Shown here in pieces: positions 1 to 4,616 of a stretch of 8,711 nucleotides of DNA. The stretch spans positions 1 to 8,711 of the forward strand of contig QNAR01000055.1 of assembly GCA_003643975.1 (NCBI GenBank), read 5' to 3'. Numbering within the stretch: position 1 is the stretch's first letter; each line of letters begins with the position of its first letter. A model generated the notes under the pieces. That model worked only from the letters and a program-made list of their open reading frames with translations. It was not told the DNA's origin and made no database searches. Both the position numbers and the translations under genes were made by a program. This DNA comes from Thermotogae bacterium (GTDB lineage Bacteria > Thermotogota > Thermotogae > Petrotogales > Kosmotogaceae).

Positions 1-51
1 ATCGGCCTTCCAAGCCGAGGGTTGCGGGTTCGAGTCCCGTCGGCCGCTCCA
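1..51 (+). tRNA. tRNA-Gly(TCC), 5' end cut by window edge
   Basis: The window opens at about canonical position 26, so the 5' acceptor strand and D arm are missing. The anticodon stem TCGGC/GCCGA (2-6, 14-18) closes the loop CTTCCAA, giving anticodon TCC (9-11), which reads GGA and GGG glycine codons. The T arm occupies 24-40 with loop TTCGAGT. The 3' acceptor strand CGGCCGC is followed by discriminator T and an encoded CCA (49-51). The next tRNA begins at the very next base, so the end must be made by endonucleolytic processing of a polycistronic precursor. Confidence 0.9.
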
Positions 52-127
52 GCGCCCGTGGCTCAAAGGATAGAGCATTGGACTTCTAATCCGAGGGTTG
101 CAGGTTCGAGTCCTGCCGGGCGCACCA
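52..127 (+). tRNA. tRNA-Arg(TCT)
   Basis: A complete 76-nt cloverleaf: acceptor GCGCCCG pairs with CGGGCGC, the D arm is GCTC/GAGC, and the anticodon stem TTGGA/TCCGA closes loop CTTCTAA with anticodon TCT (85-87), reading AGA and AGG. The T arm GCAGG/CCTGC has loop TTCGAGT. CCA is encoded (125-127). It directly abuts the preceding tRNA-Gly with no spacer. It shares its acceptor stem and much of its D arm with the other tRNA-Arg at 233-309, so the two are probably paralogues. Confidence 0.97.
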
Positions 128-144
128 AATATTCCTTTCGTTGT

Positions 145-221
145 GGTGGCTGTAGCTCAGCTGGCAGAGCGCCTGACTGTGGATCAGGTGGTCGCGGGTT
201 CAAATCCCGCCAGCCACCCCA
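145..221 (+). tRNA. tRNA-His(GTG), including G-1
   Basis: Acceptor GTGGCTG (146-152) pairs with CAGCCAC (211-217). The anticodon stem CCTGA/TCAGG closes loop CTGTGGA with anticodon GTG (179-181). The T arm GCGGG/CCCGC has loop TTCAAAT. The base before the 7-bp acceptor stem is G (145) and the discriminator is C (218). This gives the extra G-1:C73 pair that identifies tRNA-His to histidyl-tRNA synthetase and RNase P. CCA is encoded (219-221). A 17-nt spacer separates it from tRNA-Arg(TCT). Confidence 0.97.
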
Positions 222-232
222 TTTTGTTATGC

Positions 233-309
233 GCGCCCGTGGCTCAACTGGATAGAGCATCGGACTTCGGATCCGATGGTTGCGGGTTCAAATCCTGCCG
301 GGCGCGCCA
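233..309 (+). tRNA. tRNA-Arg(TCG)
   Basis: A 77-nt cloverleaf: acceptor GCGCCCG/CGGGCGC, D arm GCTC/GAGC, and anticodon stem TCGGA/TCCGA closing loop CTTCGGA with anticodon TCG (267-269), which reads CGA and perhaps other CGN codons. The T stem contains one G-T pair and the loop is TTCAAAT. The discriminator is G and CCA is encoded (307-309). It lies 11 nt after tRNA-His and 40 nt before the spoVS start codon. Confidence 0.96.
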
Positions 310-349
310 TCTTCCGGTTGTTGCAAGGGACACAAAGGAGGTAGCATCC

Positions 350-613
350 ATGGAGGTTTTGAAAGTAGCATCTAGCTCTAAACCCAATGCAGTTGCTGGT
401 GCTTTAGCCGGGGTTATTAGGGAAAAGGGGATAGCAGAGGTACAGGCAATTGGTGCAGGCGCTGTAAACCAGGCTGTAAAAGCGATAGCAATCGCCAGGG
501 GATATGTTGCTCCGAGCGGAATTAATCTGGTTTGCTTACCATCCTTTGCCGACGTAGAAATTGACGGTGAAGTGAGAACAGCTATAAAATTTTTAGTTAA
601 ACCCAACGAATAA
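350..613 (+). CDS. spoVS: Stage V sporulation protein S (SpoVS) family protein
   Basis: An 87-aa protein recognised as SpoVS from its whole length: it opens with MEVLKVASSSKPNAVAGALA and carries the central AIGAGAVNQAVKAIAIARG segment. It ends just after the conserved strand TAIKFLVKP. SpoVS is a small Alba-like fold protein. In Bacillus it affects septation and spore coat assembly, but it is also widespread in non-sporulating bacteria including Thermotogota, where its role is unsettled; nucleic-acid binding is a plausible guess from the fold. The ATG at 350 follows a strong Shine-Dalgarno (AAAGGAGGT, 334-342). An in-frame extension upstream would run through the tRNA genes and is not credible. 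No promoter or terminator is visible in the 40 nt after tRNA-Arg(TCG), so it is probably co-transcribed with the tRNAs and released by 3' tRNA processing. The length is normal for the family. Confidence 0.93.
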   Translation: MEVLKVASSSKPNAVAGALAGVIREKGIAEVQAIGAGAVNQAVKAIAIARGYVAPSGINLVCLPSFADVEIDGEVRTAIKFLVKPNE

Positions 614-640
614 AAAAACAGGCTTTTCAGCCTGTTTTTT
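613..640. terminator. Bidirectional intrinsic terminator shared by spoVS and mmtA
   Basis: A perfect 12-bp inverted repeat, A6-CAGGCT (613-624) and AGCCTG-T6 (629-640), around a TTTC loop. The A-run on one arm and the T-run on the other give a U-tract in either direction. It ends plus-strand transcripts from spoVS and minus-strand transcripts from mmtA. The spoVS stop (611-613) and the mmtA stop (639-641) both overlap the ends of the stem. Confidence 0.93.
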
Positions 641-2654
641 ATTCTATTGTTGCTATCATTATCTCCCCGGGACTTGCGGTAAAATTCAATGTCCCAGAGG
701 TTTTCCACAGGGAATTGTCTTCTCTATAATTTCTTATGCGCCACCTAACATCATGCTTTTCTTTCCAGGTGTAATATCCCAGATCTATGAAGACTTCTTT
801 TGAATTGTAAAGGTCTGCATTGGCTATCAGGAGCAGTCCTTTTTTTGAATTCCAATATAAATATCCAATGAGTCTCGTTTCATTTTCAAAAAGTAGTCTC
901 AGGTAGTCAGGAGGTATAAGATCGAGATTTTCAGAGCGAACTTTTGAAAGGGATGATATGAGTTTTATCATATTGTCATTCGAATTCCAGTGAAGCACGT
1001 AGTGGTCGAAAAAAGCGAGCTTCCCATAAAATCTGTCGTCTCTTGGTAAAACAAATCTTCCCTCTTCACTGTTATCCAAACCCAAATTCATCGGTTGAAT
1101 TTCAAATATCTCCTGTCCAGAGTTGACAAAAGGAATTGCATTGGGCAAAAAGTAATTCAACGTGGTGGCGAACTTTGAGAAAAGCTTTTCACCTTTTCTA
1201 GTTGCAGCTCTGGGAGTATCAGGTGTTTCAGCAGCTCCCAATGTCGAAATCTTCAAATTCGGGAGCACTTTATAGCAAAGTTCCTTTAGTTTTCCTTCTT
1301 CTATTCTCGATTCCATCCACCATGTGTTACCGAGTATCCCGCTGTATCCGGATTTTTTGGACTTTTCATCGTTTTCCATGACGAGTTCTTCTGCTATCAC
1401 AGCGAAGGCAGGGTCAGTTTTGTGAGCTTTCTGGATTATTGATTTTTCGAGTTCAACTGGTAGAGCATGTCCCATGTCGAGCCTTGCCGCATCAACACCA
1501 AATTTTTTATTGAAATAAGGCATAATGCCTTCTATGGTCTTCCACAATTCAGTTATAGGTTCATTTCCCGGAAAGAGAGAGGCTTTTATGACATCGTAGA
1601 GAATATAGGGCGGTTGTGATGCCGGGTTTTTCAAGTACTTTGCAGCTTCTGCAGGGTGGTCGTGATAAAACCTCAGGAAAGTAATATCATCCCAGGTTGG
1701 TTGGGTGTCGTTTACCCAGTCAGAAAAGCCGGGAGGCGTTATCACTCCAAAGGTTTTTGCAAGTTCATTGAGAAACTCTGGGTTATTTTTATTAGCCGCC
1801 ACAAAATTATCCCATTTTTCGGGGTTTGTTATATTTGGTGCCAATTTGAATTTTTTCAGGTGTTTTTGCACATCGGGATTAGCGTAGATAATTTCGAGAT
1901 TTTGGTTGGAAGGGATTTCAAATCCGAGCTCAGGGATTTTTGGCGGAAAGTAGTTTTCCAGCTCGGCTACGTCAATCCAGTAGAACCACTCAGGATGGTC
2001 GAGAATGAGTTCTGAATCACGTGCTGCGGTTCTGGGAATGAAGTCGAGTATTATTCGGATGCCAAGGATGTGCGCCGCTTCGATAAAGGCTTTGAATTCT
2101 TCATCTGTTTTCATGCCATCCAGGAGGGTATCGTGGTAACGCGGGTCTATTTCAAAGACGTTCTTCACGGAATAGGGGGAGCCGATTTCACCTTTCTTGA
2201 AGAGATCACTGTATTTGGTTACGGGCAGGAAATATATTGCATCAAATCCCATAGCAGAAAGGTATGGCAACATGAAAAGCATTTTCAGTATAGTGCCACT
2301 TTCTGTATAACCTTCGGCATCCATGGGGTCATAGTGATCCGGGTGCAGGTGCCCATAAGCGGAGGTTGACCTTATAAAAGCTCCATAGATGTTGGCTTTT
2401 TGTATCCAGTCAGGGGTTGTTTCTTTGTTGATTCTTGAAAGAGGCTGTAGATAGTTCACGCCCTCTTTTCCCCTGGAGAGGATGAACGAACAGATGCTGG
2501 AGCCGAATTCGTAGGGGTTAACGAAAATCCACTTTCCACTGAGTTTAACCGTTCCTTCGTAACGAGGCGGGAACCATTCTCTAGGAATCGAGAAATTGAC
2601 CGTTCCAGATTCAATTCTTTCAGCAAGAAGACTATTTATCTTCTTCAAATACAT
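639..2654 (-). CDS. mmtA: Maltosyltransferase, GH13 family (Thermotoga maltodextrin glycosyltransferase type)
   Basis: A 671-aa cytoplasmic protein with no signal peptide. It matches, from memory, the Thermotoga maritima maltosyltransferase over nearly its whole length. That enzyme moves maltosyl units between alpha-1,4-glucans and malto-oligosaccharides. The (beta/alpha)8 GH13 motifs are visible: region I LDFIPRTAARDS (203-214), region II ARLDMGH with nucleophile D393, region III IAEEL with acid/base E422 (E423 is next to it), region IV ETPDTPR with D479, then the motif AIPFVNSGQE (506-515). Region I lacks the usual Asn-His, and region IV has Pro instead of His before D479. I recall both features in the T. 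maritima enzyme, and they fit specialisation for maltosyl transfer rather than hydrolysis. A C-terminal beta domain covers roughly 570-671. The ATG at 2654 was chosen because GGAGGT lies 6 nt upstream (2661-2666); a longer reading would run into tRNA-Ser. Expression may depend on read-through of the terminator just upstream. Confidence 0.93.
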   Translation of the reverse strand: MYLKKINSLLAERIESGTVNFSIPREWFPPRYEGTVKLSGKWIFVNPYEFGSSICSFILSRGKEGVNYLQPLSRINKETTPDWIQKANIYGAFIRSTSAYGHLHPDHYDPMDAEGYTESGTILKMLFMLPYLSAMGFDAIYFLPVTKYSDLFKKGEIGSPYSVKNVFEIDPRYHDTLLDGMKTDEEFKAFIEAAHILGIRIILDFIPRTAARDSELILDHPEWFYWIDVAELENYFPPKIPELGFEIPSNQNLEIIYANPDVQKHLKKFKLAPNITNPEKWDNFVAANKNNPEFLNELAKTFGVITPPGFSDWVNDTQPTWDDITFLRFYHDHPAEAAKYLKNPASQPPYILYDVIKASLFPGNEPITELWKTIEGIMPYFNKKFGVDAARLDMGHALPVELEKSIIQKAHKTDPAFAVIAEELVMENDEKSKKSGYSGILGNTWWMESRIEEGKLKELCYKVLPNLKISTLGAAETPDTPRAATRKGEKLFSKFATTLNYFLPNAIPFVNSGQEIFEIQPMNLGLDNSEEGRFVLPRDDRFYGKLAFFDHYVLHWNSNDNMIKLISSLSKVRSENLDLIPPDYLRLLFENETRLIGYLYWNSKKGLLLIANADLYNSKEVFIDLGYYTWKEKHDVRWRIRNYREDNSLWKTSGTLNFTASPGEIMIATIE

Positions 2655-2666
2655 AGACACACCTCC

Positions 2667-2692
2667 AAAAAATAAGGGCGGAACACCGCCCT
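2667..2692 (-). terminator. Intrinsic terminator between tRNA-Ser and mmtA, fused to the mmtA ribosome-binding site
   Basis: On the minus strand, AGGGCGG-TGTT-CCGCCCT forms a 7-bp stem with six G-C pairs (2692-2675), followed by TATTTTTT (2674-2667). The stem starts one base after the tRNA-Ser CCA. The U-tract is followed with no gap by GGAGGT (2666-2661), the Shine-Dalgarno of mmtA. It should end most tRNA-Ser transcripts. Whatever reads through becomes mmtA mRNA unless an unseen promoter lies inside the tRNA. Confidence 0.85.
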
Positions 2693-2693
2693 C

Positions 2694-2782
2694 TGGCGGA
2701 GGCGGTGGGACTCGAACCCACAAGGGGCAACAACCCCACCGGTTTTCGAGACCGGCTCCTTAGCCGATTAGGATACGCCTCC
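2694..2782 (-). tRNA. tRNA-Ser(CGA)
   Basis: An 89-nt class II tRNA read on the minus strand. Acceptor GGAGGCG (from 2782) pairs with CGCCTCC. The anticodon stem CCGGT/ACCGG closes loop CTCGAAA with anticodon CGA (plus coordinates 2746-2748), reading the serine codon UCG. A long variable arm with GGGG/CCCC pairing is typical of tRNA-Ser. The T arm GTGGG/CCCAC has loop TTCGAGT. The discriminator is G and CCA is encoded (2696-2694). A consensus promoter lies just upstream and a terminator immediately downstream. Confidence 0.96.
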
Positions 2783-2792
2783 AAACAATAAA

Positions 2793-2820
2793 ATTATACC
2801 AGACCTGAGGTTTCTGTCAA
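2793..2820 (-). promoter_or_regulatory. Sigma-A promoter for tRNA-Ser (and possibly mmtA)
   Basis: On the minus strand a perfect -35 TTGACA (2820-2815) and a perfect -10 TATAAT (2798-2793) are separated by 16 nt. The expected start is near 2786, about 4 nt before the mature tRNA 5' end. This is the best promoter in the window, as expected for a stable RNA gene. It is the only promoter I can see for mmtA. Confidence 0.85.
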
Positions 2821-2896
2821 TGTGAGAAAAGTCGTCAGCGAAAGCTGAAAAATTAAAGAAAAGTTTACCAATTCCACTGGTTATGGGCTTAGAATG

Positions 2897-2905
2897 TGTT
2901 AAAAT
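2897..2905 (+). promoter_or_regulatory. Probable extended -10 promoter of the rplU operon
   Basis: TGTTAAAAT fits an extended -10 (TGn plus TAAAAT at 2900-2905). No good -35 lies 16-18 nt upstream, which extended -10 promoters can tolerate. Transcription would start near 2912, giving a leader of about 85 nt before rplU. It is divergent from the tRNA-Ser promoter, whose -35 lies about 77 nt away. Confidence 0.5.
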
Positions 2906-2926
2906 ATCGAAAGTGATGACTAAAAG

Positions 2927-2976
2927 AGCTTGAGGCAGGTTATAAATCCGATGGGTACCTGACTCAGCTACTTTTT
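2927..2976 (+). promoter_or_regulatory. Terminator-like hairpin in the rplU leader; candidate attenuator or L21 leader
   Basis: CAGGT (2936-2940) pairs with ACCTG (2957-2961). After a G-A mismatch, TGAG (2931-2934) pairs with CTCA (2963-2966), and AGC (2927-2929) pairs with GCT (2967-2969) across one bulged T. The 12-bp imperfect stem has a 16-nt loop. It is followed at once by CTTTTTATT (2971-2979), and the rplU Shine-Dalgarno starts at 2984. The shape is that of an intrinsic terminator placed inside the leader. Structured L21 leaders are known in some bacteria, but I cannot show this one is homologous. Autogenous control by L21 is inference. Confidence 0.5.
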
Positions 2977-2997
2977 ATTGCACAAGGAGGTGTAACA

Positions 2998-3312
2998 GTG
3001 TACGCAGTTATTGAAACCTCGGGAAAACAATTTAAAGTAACTGAGGGAATGAGTCTTTTTACCCAGAAACAGAAAGATTATTCCGAAGGTGATAGGATCG
3101 AGTTTGACAGAGTGCTACTCCTTCGTGATGAATCCGGTACCAAAGTGGGCAAGCCTTACCTCGAAGGCGTAAAGGTTATCGGCAAGGTCGTTCGCCATGG
3201 CAGAGACAAGAAAATCAGAATCGTTAAGTTCAGACCAAGGAAAAACTACGACAGAGTCAACGGCCACAGACAGTGGTTTACCGAGATTCTGATCGAAAAA
3301 ATCGAGTATTGA
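2998..3312 (+). CDS. rplU: 50S ribosomal protein L21
   Basis: A 104-aa protein of normal L21 length. The start YAVIETSGKQFKV, the central GKPYLEGVKVIGKV and the RNA-binding RPRKNYDRVNGHRQWFTEI segment near residues 79-97 are L21 hallmarks. L21 binds 23S rRNA and stabilises the large subunit. The GTG start at 2998 lies 5 nt after a strong AAGGAGGTG (2984-2992). It is the first gene of the L21-L27-L13-S9 cluster, behind a leader with a terminator-like hairpin. rpmA follows after 16 nt; the prp-type protease gene often found between L21 and L27 in related bacteria is absent. Confidence 0.97.
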   Translation: MYAVIETSGKQFKVTEGMSLFTQKQKDYSEGDRIEFDRVLLLRDESGTKVGKPYLEGVKVIGKVVRHGRDKKIRIVKFRPRKNYDRVNGHRQWFTEILIEKIEY

Positions 3313-3328
3313 GGTGGAGGTGAACTAA

Positions 3329-3580
3329 ATGGCCCACAAGAAAAGTGGCGGTGCAGCGAGAAACGGTAGAGATAGCAATCCTAAGTATCTCGGTGTTAAG
3401 CGCGGCGAGAACTCTTTAGTTAAAGCTGGCACTATTATAATAAGACAAAGAGGAACGAAGATACATCCCGGAAAAAATGTGGGCATGGGAAGGGATTTTA
3501 CCCTTTATGCTCTTATCGACGGAAAGATCCACTTTGAAACGAAGAACAACAGAAAATACGTAAGTGTGTACGCTGACTAA
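3329..3580 (+). CDS. rpmA: 50S ribosomal protein L27
   Basis: An 83-aa protein with the L27 signatures NGRDSNPKYLGVKRG (12-26), GTIIIRQRGTKIHPG (34-48) and NVGMGRDFTLYAL (50-62). L27 sits near the peptidyl-transferase centre and its basic N-terminal tail reaches the tRNA ends. Here the protein starts directly as MAHKKSGG. It has no cleavable N-terminal extension ending in a QFFA-like site, as found in Firmicutes and, as I recall, Thermotoga. The ATG at 3329 follows GGAGGTG (3316-3322), so the short start is well supported. It is co-transcribed with rplU. Confidence 0.97.
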   Translation: MAHKKSGGAARNGRDSNPKYLGVKRGENSLVKAGTIIIRQRGTKIHPGKNVGMGRDFTLYALIDGKIHFETKNNRKYVSVYAD

Positions 3581-3612
3581 AAGTCGCGCATCATCCGAAA
3601 GGAGGAAGCATA

Positions 3613-4137
3613 ATGAATATACAAAAGACACCGGTATATAAAATAGGCACGAGACAGTTCACAGTGCAGACAAAACGTAAAGGCGAGATAAAAAAGGTCG
3701 AACATTATCTTGCCGATCCTCAGGGAAATCGTGTTGAAAGAAAATGGTATCTTGTGGATGCAACAGATGTTCCATTGGGGCGTTTAGCAACGAGAATAGC
3801 CTTGATACTCTCTGGTAAGGCCAAACCCACTTATACCCCCCACGTTGACACGGGTGATTTCGTTGTTGTTGTAAATGCTGAAAAAATCAGGTTAACCGGA
3901 AAAAAGCTCGACCAGAAAAAATACTACCGGCATTCCGGATATCCCGGCGGAATCAAAGAAAGGTCAGCCCGGGAAATGCTTGCTAAATATCCTGAAAGGG
4001 TTATCAAGCTTGCTGTAAAGCGCATGTTGCCAAAGACAAAACTCGGTGACAAGATGTTGAAAAAACTCAAGGTTTACGCCGGCCCGGAGCACAAGCACCA
4101 AGCGCAGAAACCGGAAGCCGTCGAGCTTGTGAAGTGA
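3613..4137 (+). CDS. rplM: 50S ribosomal protein L13 with an N-terminal extension
   Basis: A 174-aa protein; usual L13 length is about 142-150. The core starts at RKWYLVDATDVPLGRLAT (43-60) and includes YTPHVDTGDFVVVVNAEK (74-91), YYRHSGYPGG (104-113) and the C-terminal KLKVYAGPEHKHQAQKPE (151-168). L13 is an early-assembling 23S rRNA-binding protein. In E. coli the equivalent motif RDWYVVDA begins near residue 13, so about 30 residues are added here, rich in Lys, Arg and Thr. The start at 3613 is supported by AAAGGAGG (3598-3605), and no alternative Met lies between it and the core. The gene is 32 nt after rpmA, and rpsI follows after 13 nt. Confidence 0.95.
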   Translation: MNIQKTPVYKIGTRQFTVQTKRKGEIKKVEHYLADPQGNRVERKWYLVDATDVPLGRLATRIALILSGKAKPTYTPHVDTGDFVVVVNAEKIRLTGKKLDQKKYYRHSGYPGGIKERSAREMLAKYPERVIKLAVKRMLPKTKLGDKMLKKLKVYAGPEHKHQAQKPEAVELVK

Positions 4138-4150
4138 GGAGGTAGAATAG

Positions 4151-4555
4151 ATGGCGGGACTGATTGAATATTACGGGACTGGTAGAAGAAAATCTTCCGT
4201 TGCTCGTGTCAGGCTAAGACCGGGAAACGGGAAGTTCAAGATAAATGGAAAAGAATACGACGATTTGAAGGGTTACCTTCATAACGATGCCTGGGTTAGA
4301 CATGCACTGAGACCCCTCGTGCTAACTGAAACCCTCGGTAAATTTGATGTTGTCATGAGAGTTTCCGGTGGTGGCCTTTCGGGGCAATCCGGAGCTATAA
4401 GACTCGGGCTTTCCAGAGCCCTTGTTGAATTTAATGCCGATCTTAAACCTCTCCTGAAAAAAGAAGGACTTCTTACAAGCGATTCCAGAGTAGTCGAAAG
4501 AAAGAAATACGGCCTCAAAAAAGCAAGAAGAGCCCCTCAGTTCTCCAAACGTTAA
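4151..4555 (+). CDS. rpsI: 30S ribosomal protein S9
   Basis: A 134-aa protein of normal S9 length. Motifs seen are YYGTGRRKSSVARVRLRPG (7-25), RVSGGGLSGQSGAIRLGLSRAL (starting near residue 70, quoted in two parts in most alignments) and the invariant C-terminal tail ending QFSKR. That tail reaches the P-site tRNA in the small subunit. The ATG at 4151 is preceded by GGAGGT (4138-4143), which begins right after the rplM stop codon, so the two genes are likely translationally linked. The L13-S9 pair is conserved across bacteria. A strong terminator follows the stop codon. Confidence 0.97.
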   Translation: MAGLIEYYGTGRRKSSVARVRLRPGNGKFKINGKEYDDLKGYLHNDAWVRHALRPLVLTETLGKFDVVMRVSGGGLSGQSGAIRLGLSRALVEFNADLKPLLKKEGLLTSDSRVVERKKYGLKKARRAPQFSKR

Positions 4556-4568
4556 GCTGCCTTTTATC

Positions 4569-4598
4569 ATGGGCCTGTGCAAAGCAGGCCCATTTATT
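4569..4598 (+). terminator. Intrinsic terminator between rpsI and dnaG
   Basis: A perfect 9-bp stem ATGGGCCTG (4569-4577) and CAGGCCCAT (4585-4593) with a 7-nt loop is followed by TTATT. The T-rich tail is short, so partial read-through is plausible. dnaG starts only 19 nt after the tail and no promoter fits in between. dnaG-sigA transcription must therefore read through, or come from a promoter inside rpsI that I cannot recognise. Confidence 0.8.
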
Positions 4599-4616
4599 CT
4601 GCCCGGTGGTGGTTAA

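Noticed and set aside
22..260. Open frames on both strands across the tRNA cluster
   Set aside because: They coincide with tRNA genes. The translated arginine/proline-rich peptides are the familiar artefact of reading tRNA sequence as protein.
98..349. In-frame N-terminal extension of spoVS
   Set aside because: It runs through tRNA-His and tRNA-Arg. The ATG at 350 has a strong ribosome-binding site and gives a normal-length SpoVS.
1..350. tRNA cluster as an integration site for a mobile element
   Set aside because: No duplicated tRNA 3' end, integrase or phage-like gene is visible. The similarity between the two tRNA-Arg genes is ordinary paralogy.
244..708. Minus-strand frame antisense to spoVS
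   Set aside because: It overlaps tRNA-Arg, spoVS and the shared terminator, and has no family resemblance or start signal.
1656..2369. Plus-strand frames inside mmtA
   Set aside because: They are antisense to a well-recognised GH13 gene and have no protein-family resemblance.
2655..2723. In-frame 23-residue N-terminal extension of mmtA
   Set aside because: It reads through the terminator and the 3' end of tRNA-Ser. The start at 2654 has GGAGGT at the right distance.
2835..2848. Small hairpin TCAGC-GAAA-GCTGA with a GNRA-type loop in the divergent promoter region
   Set aside because: Only 5 bp, upstream of both promoters so probably not transcribed from either; likely chance.
4279..4582. 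Minus-strand frames over rpsI
   Set aside because: Shadows of the conserved S9 reading frame; one even crosses the terminator.
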